From: Lachnospiraceae bacterium
Lineage (GTDB): Bacteria > Bacillota > Clostridia > Lachnospirales > Lachnospiraceae
Assembly: GCA_017461775.1 (NCBI GenBank)
Contig: JAFTXD010000138.1
Location: 1 to 64,000, forward strand
DNA length: 64,000 nucleotides
Direction of reading: 5' to 3'
The position numbers and the translations under genes were made by a program. The notes beneath the pieces are model-generated. The model was not told the origin of the DNA and made no database searches. It saw only the letters and a list, made by a program, of their open reading frames with translations. Every line of letters begins with the position of its first letter. Positions within the stretch are counted from its first letter, which is position 1. Of the stretch, positions 1-9,239 are shown in pieces.

Positions 1-201
1 CATTCTACAATCCAAATCGCAATGAATCTCTATTGCCATGTAACAGACGATATGCTCATATCAAAAAAACCTTATTTTTCAAGGAAAATTCCCCTTATTT
101 AACAAAACTTTAACATCTCCCAAACATTTCTGAATCATTCCACCTTTATTATGGCATCATAAGCAGTAAACAAACATTACAAAATAAAGGAGAAGAAAAA
201 G
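1..201. other. Leader region before first gene
   Basis: AT-rich non-coding stretch. The only clear element is the ribosome binding site AAAGGAG just before the ATG at 202. No convincing -35/-10 pair, RNA gene or conserved leader was recognised. Confidence 0.4.
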
Positions 202-630
202 ATGTCAGGTTTAGAGAAGATTGAAAAAGCAGTTGTAGAGGGTTACAAGAAGATTGAGGACGGTGTAGTGGAAGGCTACAAGAAAATCGAGGATGGTGTA
301 GTGGAAGGCTACAAGAAAATCGAAAAGGGTGCCGTAGAAGGCTTTGAAAAGATTGATAACGGCAAGATAGAGAAAATCGCAGATGCGGTGACCAGCGGTT
401 ATAAGAAGGTAGAGGATACGGTAGTTAGTGGCTTTAACAAAATGGCAGATGGTTTTGTGGAGAAGCATCTGGTAAAAGAGGGCGAGACCGTAGAGGAAGC
501 TAAGGCGCGTCTTGCAAAGGAGCAGGCAGACAGAGCGGAAAAAAGCCCTCAGGCTAAGGTGGAGATTCCAAATTCTGAGGAGATTGTAAAGAAGAATCTG
601 GAAGCCAGCAAGAATGCCGGAAAAAGATAA
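202..630 (+). CDS. Small 11-residue-repeat amphipathic helical protein
   Basis: 142 residues, not assigned to a known family. The N-terminal half is four consecutive 11-residue units of the form E-D/K-G-V-V-E-G-Y-K-K-I, followed by looser copies up to about residue 85. The C-terminal third is charged (KEGETVEEAKARLAKEQADRA) and predicted helical. There is no signal peptide or membrane segment, so it is probably cytoplasmic. Eleven-residue periodicity with alternating hydrophobic and Lys/Glu positions is known from LEA proteins, synucleins and apolipoproteins, which form amphipathic helices on lipid surfaces. A lipid- or granule-surface role is inference only. It is a single-gene unit with its own terminator. 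The start is supported by AAAGGAG 8-9 bases upstream. Confidence 0.75.
   Translation: MSGLEKIEKAVVEGYKKIEDGVVEGYKKIEDGVVEGYKKIEKGAVEGFEKIDNGKIEKIADAVTSGYKKVEDTVVSGFNKMADGFVEKHLVKEGETVEEAKARLAKEQADRAEKSPQAKVEIPNSEEIVKKNLEASKNAGKR
223..354 (+). repeat. Four 33-bp in-frame tandem repeats
   Basis: Units lie at 223-255, 256-288, 289-321 and 322-354. The second and third units differ at one base of 33 (GAGGAC versus GAGGAT near the start), while the outer units are more diverged. This indicates a recent in-frame duplication inside an older repeat array. Confidence 0.85.
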
Positions 631-646
631 GAAATGGTTAGAGAAG

Positions 647-685
647 AGTTCTCATTTGTTCTATGGAGCAGATGGGAACTTTTTT
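647..685 (+). terminator. Intrinsic terminator of repeat-protein gene
   Basis: AGTTCTCAT (647-655) pairs with ATGGGAACT (672-680), with one G-U pair, followed by a run of T. Confidence 0.7.
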
Positions 686-740
686 ATGCAAAAGTAATGG
701 ATTACGGTATATAATGGTTATTGTATAAGGAGGGACTATC

Positions 741-1562
741 ATGGACAAACCGAAGAAACGTTCCAGACTGCGTGCTAGATGTGGCATGTGGTATTATACT
801 TTGCTACGATACCTGCTCTGGATAAAAAAGAGAAATATATTTGCAAAAAGAAAAGTGAAAGAGAAATATCCATATATCTATTTTGCGCACAGTACACCAC
901 TGATGCGCAGGCTAAAGGATGTGGATATGTGGCTTCAGGAAAATAAGGTGGTGAATCTGAAAATAGCTGCACCAAAACTGGATGGTATTATACTGCAACC
1001 GGGAGAGGTTTTCAGTTATTGGAGACTCATTGGTAAACCGACTTATGGAAAAGGGTATAAGGACGGTATGGTGCTGAAAAACGGCGGTTTTATGCCGGGA
1101 GCAGGTGGCGGGCTTTGCCAGATGTCCAATCTGATTTTCTGGATGACTATACATACTCCACTGACTATTATAGAGCGTCACAGACATGGCTATGATGTGT
1201 TTCCGGACTCCAATCGTACTCAGCCCTTCGGAAGTGGCGCCACCTGTTTTTACCCTCATGGAGATCTGATGATTCGAAATGATACAGACACTCCTTTTCA
1301 GCTCCGTGTGTGGGTTGGCGAAAAGGAGCTTTTCGGTGAGTGGCGGTGTATGGAAGCACCGGAGTTTACCTATGAAATCGAGGAACGCAATCATGTGATG
1401 CAGAGCGAGTATTGGGGTGGGTACAGCCGCCACAATGAGCTGTATCAATTGAAATATGATAAAACCGGGCTACTAATCAGTGACGAGCTGATTGTAAAAA
1501 ATGATGCTATGATGATGTATGAGCCCTTTTTGGAATACTGTGCGGATAAGGAGAAGATGTAA
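741..1562 (+). CDS. VanW-domain protein
   Basis: 273 residues. The VanW domain is recognisable from the segment around residues 108-135 (PGEVFSYW earlier, then GGFMPGAGGGLCQMSN). VanW proteins occur widely in Firmicutes and were named from a vanB glycopeptide-resistance cluster, but their biochemical role is not established. No vanHAX ligase genes are nearby, so a resistance role is not supported. No signal peptide is obvious; the N-terminus is Lys/Arg-rich and then aromatic. The start has AAGGAGGG 7 bases upstream. Its stop lies 3 bases before the next ATG, so it is probably translationally coupled to the rhamnosidase gene. Confidence 0.8.
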   Translation: MDKPKKRSRLRARCGMWYYTLLRYLLWIKKRNIFAKRKVKEKYPYIYFAHSTPLMRRLKDVDMWLQENKVVNLKIAAPKLDGIILQPGEVFSYWRLIGKPTYGKGYKDGMVLKNGGFMPGAGGGLCQMSNLIFWMTIHTPLTIIERHRHGYDVFPDSNRTQPFGSGATCFYPHGDLMIRNDTDTPFQLRVWVGEKELFGEWRCMEAPEFTYEIEERNHVMQSEYWGGYSRHNELYQLKYDKTGLLISDELIVKNDAMMMYEPFLEYCADKEKM

Positions 1563-1565
1563 CTT

Positions 1566-3587
1566 ATGATAAATGATGCGAAACAGATATGGATAACCGG
1601 TGAAAATGGTGTAAATACCTGGATGTGTTTCCGGAAAGAGTTTGAGTGCACGTCGACTGGGGAGGATGCACCTGTAATTGCAGAGATTGCGGTGGATTCC
1701 AAGTATTGGCTTTATTTGAATGGTAAGCTTTTGGTCAGGGAAGGTGGATTAAAGCGTGGTCCATCCAGAAATGGTACCTATTATGATGAGGTGGATTTGA
1801 GCGAATATTTGATACCGGGCAGAAATACGCTGGCTATTTTGGTGTGGCATTTTGGGAAAAGTGGTTTTTCTCATTTATCCAGCAATCTGGGGGGACTACG
1901 CTGTGCCATTGCATTACCGGATGGAGTGCTCTTCAGTGATGCATCCTGGCAGGTGAAAAAGCATCCGGCGTTTGTGGCACCGGACCCGGCGGATGAGCCC
2001 ACCAATTTCCGGCTGGCGGAGGCGAATATTTATTTTGATGCAGCAAAGGATGTAGAGGGCTGGCAGGAAGTAGATTATGACAGTAGCACATGGCAGTGCG
2101 CGGACGAGATACCGGAGGAGCTTGCCGGTCAAGCATGGGGAAGACTGGAAAAGAGAATTATCCCGCAGCTGAAGGATTTTGGTGTTAAGCAGTATTTGGG
2201 TGGTGAGACTTATGAAAATATTACGCTGGAAGAAGATACGGTAGTTGCTTTGCGCCTGCCTTACAATGCCCAGTTTACGCCAAGACTGTCCATTTCGGCT
2301 CCGGAAGGATTGAAAATAGTAATAAAAACGGATAATTATGAAGTGGGTATGATGGGCGAGAAATGCGCCATGTCTGTATATTACACCAAAGGGGGGGCGC
2401 AGTCCTACGAAGCCCTTGGCTGGCTCAATGGTGAGTGGGCATACTATCACTTTCCGGCAGGGGTGACAATTCATTCTCTGGGATATCGGGAAACCGGTTA
2501 TAATACGGAATTTGTGGGAAACTTTGCATGTGATGACGAGTTCCTGAATAAATTGTGGGAAAAGTCTCTGCGAACCCTGTATGTGACCATGCGAGATACC
2601 TTTATGGATTGCCCGGACAGGGAGCGTGTACAGTGGTGGGGAGATGTGAACATCGAAATGCAGATGGCCTTGTATTGTCTGGATGAAAAGGCTCTTCTTT
2701 TGTACAAGAAGGGTGTGGATTCACTGGTGGGCTGGTCTGAGAATGGAGCACATATGATGACCGTGGTTCCCTCCGGTACGGAGCAGTTTGAGCTGCCTTT
2801 TCAGAATCTGGCAGGTATCTGGGGCTTCTGGTATTATTACGAATATACCGGAGATAAGAGTGTGCCGGAAAAGGCATATGAGATGTCCAAGGAGTATCTG
2901 AAACTGTATTCCATGGGAGAGGACGGGCTGGTGGTTCATCGCAGCGGCAGCTGGGACTGGCCGGACTGGGGAGAGCATGCAGACGAGGCTGTCATGGAAA
3001 ATGCCTGGTATTATATGGCACTGCAGAGTGCCCGGAATATGGCGGAGCTTTTAGGAAAGATAGAGGATATTCCTTTTTATGAAGAGCGTCTACAGTCCAT
3101 TGCAGAGAATTATGACCGTATGTACTGGAAGGGGGAGTGCTATTATCACTTTACGGACAATGGTCTTGCGGATGACAGAGCAAACGCGCTGGCAGTATTG
3201 TCCGGTCTGGCAAAGCAGAAACACTATCCAGGTATTCTGGCTGTCTTAGAAAGTACGGAGAACTCCAGTCCTTACATGGAGAAATATGTGCTGGATGCCA
3301 TGTGTGAAATGGGATACATTGATGAGGCAATCCTCCGTATGAAGAGGCGCTACAAGGAGATGGTGGAGGAGGATTATTCTACACTTTGGGAGTACTGGAA
3401 TAAGGATGGTACGAAGAATCATGCATGGTCCGGCGGACCGCTGATTACCATGGCGAAGTATATTGCAGGAATCCGTCCGGCTGCTGTGGGATACGAAAAG
3501 ATTTTGATTAAGCCCCATCTTGGGCATTTAAAGCATATAAAGTGCTGCGTACCTTCTGTAAGAGGCGAAATTGTGGTGGAGGTGTAA
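1566..3587 (+). CDS. Alpha-L-rhamnosidase-like glycoside hydrolase (GH78 type)
   Basis: 673 residues. The N-terminal region (about 1-330) has the beta-sandwich features of bacterial rhamnosidases. The six-hairpin catalytic domain begins near residue 340 with DTFMDCPDRERVQWWGD, which matches the GH78 motif DCPxRxERxxWxGD that carries the general acid. A C-terminal beta-sandwich starts around residue 600 (SGGPLITMAKYIAGIRP). GH78 enzymes cleave terminal alpha-L-rhamnose from glycans or plant glycosides. There is no signal peptide, so it should act in the cytoplasm on imported oligosaccharides. It is shorter than many GH78 proteins (about 900-1000 residues), and the family's extra N-terminal domains are reduced. 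The exact sugar specificity cannot be read from sequence. Confidence 0.75.
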   Translation: MINDAKQIWITGENGVNTWMCFRKEFECTSTGEDAPVIAEIAVDSKYWLYLNGKLLVREGGLKRGPSRNGTYYDEVDLSEYLIPGRNTLAILVWHFGKSGFSHLSSNLGGLRCAIALPDGVLFSDASWQVKKHPAFVAPDPADEPTNFRLAEANIYFDAAKDVEGWQEVDYDSSTWQCADEIPEELAGQAWGRLEKRIIPQLKDFGVKQYLGGETYENITLEEDTVVALRLPYNAQFTPRLSISAPEGLKIVIKTDNYEVGMMGEKCAMSVYYTKGGAQSYEALGWLNGEWAYYHFPAGVTIHSLGYRETGYNTEFVGNFACDDEFLNKLWEKSLRTLYVTMRDTFMDCPDRERVQWWGDVNIEMQMALYCLDEKALLLYKKGVDSLVGWSENGAHMMTVVPSGTEQFELPFQNLAGIWGFWYYYEYTGDKSVPEKAYEMSKEYLKLYSMGEDGLVVHRSGSWDWPDWGEHADEAVMENAWYYMALQSARNMAELLGKIEDIPFYEERLQSIAENYDRMYWKGECYYHFTDNGLADDRANALAVLSGLAKQKHYPGILAVLESTENSSPYMEKYVLDAMCEMGYIDEAILRMKRRYKEMVEEDYSTLWEYWNKDGTKNHAWSGGPLITMAKYIAGIRPAAVGYEKILIKPHLGHLKHIKCCVPSVRGEIVVEV

Positions 3588-3597
3588 AGGTGTGTAG

Positions 3598-3624
3598 AGG
3601 CGTGCCGAAAGGTGCGCCTTTTTT
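3598..3624 (+). terminator. Intrinsic terminator after rhamnosidase gene
   Basis: AGGCGTGCC, GAAA tetraloop, GGTGCGCCT and then six T. The stem is nine pairs including two G-U pairs. Confidence 0.85.
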
Positions 3625-3641
3625 CTGTGAAAAATCTCCAA

Positions 3642-3670
3642 TTGGTTTTTTAGGGGAGGCAATGTATAAT
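3642..3670 (+). promoter_or_regulatory. Promoter of dnaE
   Basis: TTGGTT, 17-base spacer, TATAAT, about 32 bases before the dnaE ATG. Confidence 0.7.
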
Positions 3671-3701
3671 AAATTTATATGATTTTTCAGGAGGCATTAC
3701 C

Positions 3702-6700
3702 ATGGCATTTGCACATTTACATGTCCATACAGAGTATTCTCTGCTGGATGGTTCCAATAAAATAAAAGAATTTGTAAAGCGTGTAAAGGAGCTGGGGATG
3801 GACAGCGCAGCTATCACGGACCACGGTGTCATGTATGGTGTCATTGATTTTTACCGTGCTGCCAAGGCAGAGGGCATCAAGCCCATTTTAGGCTGTGAAG
3901 TGTATGTGGCACCCAATTCCAGATTTGACAAGGAGCTGACCGGTGGTGAGGACAGATATTACCACTTGGTTTTGCTTGCAGAAAATAATCAGGGCTATGC
4001 CAACCTTATGAAAATTGTCAGCAAGGGCTTTACGGAAGGCTATTATTATAAACCACGAGTGGATTTTGAGGTGCTTAGGCAGTACCATGAGGGCATTATT
4101 GCGCTATCTGCCTGTCTGGCGGGAGAGGTGCAGCGTAATATCACCAAGGGCTTTCTGGAGGAAGCCAGAAAGAGTGCTTTAAAATATCAGGAGTGCTTCG
4201 GAAAGGGCAATTATTTTCTGGAGATGCAGGATCACGGCATCCCGGAGCAGCGCACGGTGAATATGGAGCTGATGCGTATGAGCAAGGAGCTGGACATTCC
4301 ACTGGTGGTGACCAATGATGTGCACTATACCTATGCTTCCGATGCGGAATCCCATGATATTTTGCTTTGCTTGCAGACGGGGAAAAAGCTCAGCGATGAG
4401 GATCGTATGCGTTATGAAGGCGGGCAGTATTTTGTAAAGAGCGAAGAGGAAATGAAGGGGCTGTTCCCTTATGCCTGGGAGGCGGTGGAGAATACCCAGT
4501 GGATTGCGGACCGCTGTAATGTGGAGATTGAGTTTGGCAATACCAAGCTGCCACATTATGAGGTGCCACAGGGGTATGATTCCTGGACGTATTTAAATAA
4601 ATTATGTACCGATGGGCTTTTGGAGCGCTATGGGGATGAAAATCTTCCCGCGGGAGATACCGGTATGACCTTCCGGGAAAGACTGGATTATGAGCTGGGC
4701 GTTATTAAGACCATGGGCTACGTGGATTATTTCCTGATTGTGTGGGATTTTATCAATTATGCAAGGCAGAACGGTATCCCTGTAGGACCGGGACGAGGCT
4801 CGGCGGCAGGAAGTATTGTTTCTTATTGCCTGAAGATTACCAATATCGACCCCATCCGCTATAGTCTTCTTTTTGAGCGATTCTTAAATCCGGAGCGTGT
4901 ATCCATGCCTGATATCGATATTGACTTCTGCTTTGAAAGAAGACAGGAGGTCATCGATTATGTAGGACGCAAATATGGTGCGGATAAGGTGGTGCAGATT
5001 GTTACCTTTGGTACGCTGGCGGCAAAGGGTGTCATCCGTGATGTGGGGCGTGTTATGGATTTGCCCTATGCGTATGTGGATTCCATCGCCAAGATGGTGC
5101 CCAATGAGCTGAATATTACGTTGGAACGGGCTTTGGATATGAATCCGGAGTTCCGCACATTATATAATACGGATGAAAAGGTGAAATACCTGATTGATAT
5201 GTGTAAGAGGCTGGAGGGACTTCCCAGACACACCTCCATGCATGCGGCAGGTGTGGTTATCTGTCCACAGGCGGCGGATGAGTTTGTACCTCTGTCAAGA
5301 GGTAGTGACGGTTCTATTACCACCCAGTTTACCATGACTACCTTGGAGGAACTGGGACTTTTAAAGATGGACTTTTTGGGGCTTCGTACCCTTACCGTTA
5401 TCAAAAACGCAGTGGATTATATCGAGAAAAGCACGGGCAAGCGTATCGATATCGACAATATCGATTTTGATGATAAAAAGGTGCTTTCCTCCCTGCATAC
5501 GGGAAAGACGGATGGTATCTTCCAGCTGGAATCTGCGGGCATGAAAAACTTCATGAAGGAGCTTCGGCCGGAGAATTTAGAGGATATGATTGCCGGGATT
5601 TCCTTATATCGTCCGGGACCCATGGATTTTATTCCCAAGTACATCAAGGGGAAGAATACGGATGGGGACATTACCTATTCCTGCCCGCAGTTAGAGCCCA
5701 TTTTGTCCCCAACTTACGGCTGTATTGTGTACCAGGAGCAGGTTATGCAGATAGTGCGTGACCTAGGCGGTTATACCCTGGGACGAAGCGATTTGGTGCG
5801 CCGTGCCATGAGTAAGAAAAAGCAGTCGGTGATGGAGAAGGAGCGTGCCAACTTTGTGTACGGTAACGAGGAAGAGGAGGTTCCGGGCTGTATTTCCAAG
5901 GGAATCAGCGAGGCTGTGGCAGGGAAAATCTATGATGAAATGATGGATTTTGCCAAGTATGCATTTAATAAATCCCATGCGGCATGTTATGCGGTGGTTT
6001 CCTATGAGACTGCCTATTTGAAATATTATTATCCGGTAGAATTTATGGCGGCGCTGATGACCTCGGTGATTGATAATTCCAAAAAGGTATCCGAGTATAT
6101 CCTGGTGTGCCGGAATATGGGTATCAATATTCTTCCCCCGGATATTAATGAGGGCGAGGCGGGCTTTTCCGTGTCCGGGAACAGTATCCGATATGCTCTG
6201 ACTGCTATTAAGAATGTAGGTAGACCGGTGATTGAAGCCATCGTCAGGGAGCGCGAGGAGCGGGGACGATACACCAATTTAAAGGATTTTATCACCCGTG
6301 TGGCGGACAAGGATGTAAATAAACGTGCCATAGAAAACTTTATTAAGGCGGGAGCTTTAGATAGTCTGGGTGGCACCAGAAAGCAGTGCATGAGCGTATA
6401 TGTGCAGATTTTGGACCACATCACCAAGGATAAAAAGAACAATATGGCGGGACAGATTTCCCTGTTTGATATTGCTTCCGAGGAGGATAAGGACGAGTTT
6501 GATATCAAGATGCCAAATGTGGGTGAGTACCCCAAGGAGATGCGGCTGGCTTTTGAAAAGGAAGTGCTGGGCATCTATGTCAGCGGTCATCCTTTGGAGG
6601 AGTATCAGGAGCTTTTACAGAGGTATGTGACCAACAGTGCGGTGGATTTTGCACTGGATGAGGAAACGGGTGCTGTGACGGTGGAAGACCATACCAATGC

Positions 6701-7313
6701 GGTTATCGGTGGTATGGTTGCGGAGAAGACTATTAAATACACCAAGAATGATAAAATTATGTGCTTCTTAAATATAGAAGATTTGGTGGGAAACGTGGAA
6801 GTGGTGGTGTTCCCGAAGGATTATGAGAAGTTTTCTACCCTATTATTAGAGGATGCCAAGCTTTTCATCAAGGGACGTGTTTCTGCGGAAGAGGATAAGG
6901 ACGCCAAGCTTTTGTGTGAGCAGATTCTCAGTTTTGAGGATGCACAGCAGGGAAAGACCTTTGCCGGACGGTTCGGTGGCAGGCAGGGCTATGAACCGCA
7001 GCGGAGCTATGGCGGTGGATATCAAAGACAGGCAGCGCCTGCGCCTCAGCCTCAGGGGCTGCCCAAGGGAGTATGGGTGCAGTTTGAGACGTTGGAGGAT
7101 TTCCAGGCCAAGGAGAAGCTGTTGTATGAAGTAACCGGGGACCTGGAGGGTGATGACAACCTTGTCATTTTTATAAAAAGTCCTCAGAAGACCTATAAGG
7201 TACTGCCGGACAACCGTAATGTGAAGGCGGACGAGACCCTGCGAAACCGTTTAAATGTTGCATTTGGCCAAGAAAATGTTAAATTTTTAACCAAACCTAT
7301 TGAAAACAAATAG
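3702..7313 (+). CDS. dnaE: DNA polymerase III subunit alpha (DnaE)
   Basis: 1203 residues, normal for DnaE1/DnaE3-type replicative polymerases. The PHP domain opens at residue 5 (HLHVHTEYSLLDG). The polymerase core carries GPGRGSAAGSIVSY near residue 363 and the catalytic PDIDIDF near 402. The tau/clamp-associated region includes YQEQVMQI and SKKK near 700, and an OB-fold segment lies near residue 1000 (VIGGMVAEKTIKYTKND). Motif order matches DnaE rather than PolC, because there is no inserted exonuclease domain. A Gln/Pro/Gly-rich linker lies around residues 1090-1130. In low-GC Gram-positives DnaE works beside PolC in chromosome replication. The start has a GGAGG site and its own promoter. 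Confidence 0.97.
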   Translation: MAFAHLHVHTEYSLLDGSNKIKEFVKRVKELGMDSAAITDHGVMYGVIDFYRAAKAEGIKPILGCEVYVAPNSRFDKELTGGEDRYYHLVLLAENNQGYANLMKIVSKGFTEGYYYKPRVDFEVLRQYHEGIIALSACLAGEVQRNITKGFLEEARKSALKYQECFGKGNYFLEMQDHGIPEQRTVNMELMRMSKELDIPLVVTNDVHYTYASDAESHDILLCLQTGKKLSDEDRMRYEGGQYFVKSEEEMKGLFPYAWEAVENTQWIADRCNVEIEFGNTKLPHYEVPQGYDSWTYLNKLCTDGLLERYGDENLPAGDTGMTFRERLDYELGVIKTMGYVDYFLIVWDFINYARQNGIPVGPGRGSAAGSIVSYCLKITNIDPIRYSLLFERFLNPERVSMPDIDIDFCFERRQEVIDYVGRKYGADKVVQIVTFGTLAAKGVIRDVGRVMDLPYAYVDSIAKMVPNELNITLERALDMNPEFRTLYNTDEKVKYLIDMCKRLEGLPRHTSMHAAGVVICPQAADEFVPLSRGSDGSITTQFTMTTLEELGLLKMDFLGLRTLTVIKNAVDYIEKSTGKRIDIDNIDFDDKKVLSSLHTGKTDGIFQLESAGMKNFMKELRPENLEDMIAGISLYRPGPMDFIPKYIKGKNTDGDITYSCPQLEPILSPTYGCIVYQEQVMQIVRDLGGYTLGRSDLVRRAMSKKKQSVMEKERANFVYGNEEEEVPGCISKGISEAVAGKIYDEMMDFAKYAFNKSHAACYAVVSYETAYLKYYYPVEFMAALMTSVIDNSKKVSEYILVCRNMGINILPPDINEGEAGFSVSGNSIRYALTAIKNVGRPVIEAIVREREERGRYTNLKDFITRVADKDVNKRAIENFIKAGALDSLGGTRKQCMSVYVQILDHITKDKKNNMAGQISLFDIASEEDKDEFDIKMPNVGEYPKEMRLAFEKEVLGIYVSGHPLEEYQELLQRYVTNSAVDFALDEETGAVTVEDHTNAVIGGMVAEKTIKYTKNDKIMCFLNIEDLVGNVEVVVFPKDYEKFSTLLLEDAKLFIKGRVSAEEDKDAKLLCEQILSFEDAQQGKTFAGRFGGRQGYEPQRSYGGGYQRQAAPAPQPQGLPKGVWVQFETLEDFQAKEKLLYEVTGDLEGDDNLVIFIKSPQKTYKVLPDNRNVKADETLRNRLNVAFGQENVKFLTKPIENK

Positions 7314-7380
7314 AAAATGGATTAAAATACTTTAAAAATGTAATGATAAGTATGTAAGTAGGACAAGAGGAGGTAACCTC

Positions 7381-8349
7381 ATGGCAAAGGAAATTAAGAC
7401 AATTGGAGTATTAACAAGTGGTGGAGACGCACCGGGTATGAACGCTGCGGTTAGAGCGGTAGTGCGTACTGCCCTTGCAAGAGGATTAAAGGTTAAGGGT
7501 ATCATGAGAGGCTATCATGGTCTTTTGAATGAAGAAATCAAAGACATGGTGGCAAGAGATGTTTCAGATATTATCCAGAAGGGTGGTACCATTTTAGGTA
7601 CTGCAAGATGTATGGAGTTTACTACTGCAGAGGGTCAGGAAAAGGGTGCTGAAATCTGTAGAAAGCATGGTATTGACGGAATTGTAGTTATCGGCGGTGA
7701 CGGTTCTTATCGTGGTGCGCAGAAGCTTGCCAGACTGGGTATCAACACCATCGGCGTACCGGGAACCATCGACCTTGATATTTCCTGTTCAGATTATACC
7801 ATTGGTTTTGATACTGCAATCAACACTGCGATGGAAGCGATTGATAAGGTTAAGGATACCTCATCCTCTCATGAGAGATGTAGTATTATTGAGGTAATGG
7901 GTAGAAATGCAGGTTACATTGCACTGTGGTGTGGTGTAGCAAACGGTGCAGAGGATATTCTTCTTCCGGAGAATTATGATTACGACGAGCAGAAGATTAT
8001 CAACAACATTATCCGTAACCGTAAGAAAGGTAAGAAGCATCACTTAATCATCAATGCGGAGGGTATCGGACATTCTACCTCCATGGCGAGAAGAATCGAA
8101 GCGGCTACCGGTATTGAGACCCGTGCAACTATCTTGGGTCACATGCAGCGTGGTGGTAATCCTACCTGTAAGGACCGTTATTATGCATCCATGATGGGTG
8201 CTTGCGCGGTAGATGCGTTAATCGCAGGCAAGAGTAACCGTGTTATTGCTTATAAGCATGGCGAATTTATCGATTATGATATCGAGGAAGCACTGAATAT
8301 GAAGAAGTCCATTGACCCATATCAGTACGAAATCGCCAGACTTTTATAA
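7381..8349 (+). CDS. pfkA: ATP-dependent 6-phosphofructokinase
   Basis: 322 residues, typical for bacterial PfkA. Converts fructose-6-phosphate to fructose-1,6-bisphosphate. GVLTSGGDAPGMNAAVR at the N-terminus and GGDGSYRGA near residue 102 mark the nucleotide site; the glycine in GGDGS is the ATP-type rather than the pyrophosphate-type residue. The catalytic loop reads PGTIDLDI where most PfkA proteins have PGTIDNDI, so the two aspartates are kept but the Asn between them is Leu. MGRNAGYIA and GHMQRGGNP are present. It lies 67 bases after dnaE, a common clostridial neighbourhood, with a strong AGGAGGT site. Confidence 0.96.
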   Translation: MAKEIKTIGVLTSGGDAPGMNAAVRAVVRTALARGLKVKGIMRGYHGLLNEEIKDMVARDVSDIIQKGGTILGTARCMEFTTAEGQEKGAEICRKHGIDGIVVIGGDGSYRGAQKLARLGINTIGVPGTIDLDISCSDYTIGFDTAINTAMEAIDKVKDTSSSHERCSIIEVMGRNAGYIALWCGVANGAEDILLPENYDYDEQKIINNIIRNRKKGKKHHLIINAEGIGHSTSMARRIEAATGIETRATILGHMQRGGNPTCKDRYYASMMGACAVDALIAGKSNRVIAYKHGEFIDYDIEEALNMKKSIDPYQYEIARLL

Positions 8350-8369
8350 AAAACTGGAACATGAGAGAT

Positions 8370-8410
8370 AAAGCTGTTATACTGTGAAAGTATAATGGCT
8401 TTATTATTTT
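8370..8410 (+). terminator. Intrinsic terminator of pfkA
   Basis: Outer arms AAAGC/GCTTT and inner arms TTATACT/AGTATAA around a GTGAA loop, then a T-rich tail. Confidence 0.75.
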
Positions 8411-8431
8411 GCAAAGGTAGTGAGGAAAACT

Positions 8432-9220
8432 ATGATAACCAGTCTATCAAACCCACGTGTGAAGCAGGTGGTGCAATGGCAGAGCAAGGCCCGGGAGCGG
8501 AAGAAGGATGGTATCTTTCTGGTAGAAGGCCTTAAGATGTATGAGGAAGCACCGGATCTGTCCATAAAGGAGACATATATATTAGAAGAAACTCTTCAGA
8601 AGGTAAAGGATACAGCGCTGGCAGAGAAGCTTAACCGCACGGGGTATGAGGTGGTTTCTAAGGATGTGTTTTTGAAAATGTCCGATACCCAGACACCCCA
8701 GGGAATATTGTGCGTGGTACAGCGGCCGGAATTTGATTTAGAGGCTCTTCTTAAGGTGGAAAATCCCCTGTTTGTGGTACTGGAGGATTTGCAGGACCCG
8801 GGGAATCTGGGAACCATCGTCAGAACCGGAGAAGGCGCCGGTGTAACAGCGGTGTTCATGTCTCAGAATACCGTGGACATTTATAATCCCAAGACCATCC
8901 GTGCTACCATGGGCTCCATCTATCGCGTGCCGCATATTTATATAGAAGATATGGGGGCGCTTCTTGAGAAATTACATAAGGCAGGGGTGGAAACCTATGC
9001 GGCCCATTTAAAGGGTGAGAATTATTATGACAGCTTTTCCTTTCAGGCAGGTTGCGCATTTCTTATTGGAAATGAGGGAAATGGGCTGAAAAAAGAAACG
9101 GCGGATATGGCGCGGCACTATCTGAAAATCCCCATGGAGGGGCAGGTGGAATCGTTAAATGCAGCGATAGCAACATCTTTACTGATGTATGAAGCACATA
9201 GACAGAGAAGTATGAAATAA
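8432..9220 (+). CDS. SpoU/TrmH-family RNA 2'-O-methyltransferase
   Basis: 262 residues from the ATG at 8432, which has GAGGAA six bases upstream. A GTG four codons earlier is in frame but badly placed for that site. The N-terminal substrate-binding domain (about residues 1-95) starts ITSLSNPRVKQVVQW, typical of the RlmB-like YsgA/TrmH group. The SPOUT domain carries all three motifs: NLGTIVRTGEGAG (SAM-knot motif 1), LIGNEGNGL (motif 2) and SLNAAIATSLLMYE (motif 3). It methylates ribose 2'-O of rRNA or tRNA; the target nucleotide is not known. Probably co-transcribed with proC, 19 bases downstream. Confidence 0.88.
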   Translation: MITSLSNPRVKQVVQWQSKARERKKDGIFLVEGLKMYEEAPDLSIKETYILEETLQKVKDTALAEKLNRTGYEVVSKDVFLKMSDTQTPQGILCVVQRPEFDLEALLKVENPLFVVLEDLQDPGNLGTIVRTGEGAGVTAVFMSQNTVDIYNPKTIRATMGSIYRVPHIYIEDMGALLEKLHKAGVETYAAHLKGENYYDSFSFQAGCAFLIGNEGNGLKKETADMARHYLKIPMEGQVESLNAAIATSLLMYEAHRQRSMK

Positions 9221-9239
9221 ATGTATAAAGGAGTATAAA

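Noticed and set aside
223..354. 33-bp tandem repeats as a CRISPR-like array
   Set aside because: Repeats are contiguous, in frame and without unique spacers; they encode protein repeats.
741..1562. Glycopeptide resistance from VanW
   Set aside because: VanW domains are widespread and no vanHAX-type genes or VanR/S pair are present.
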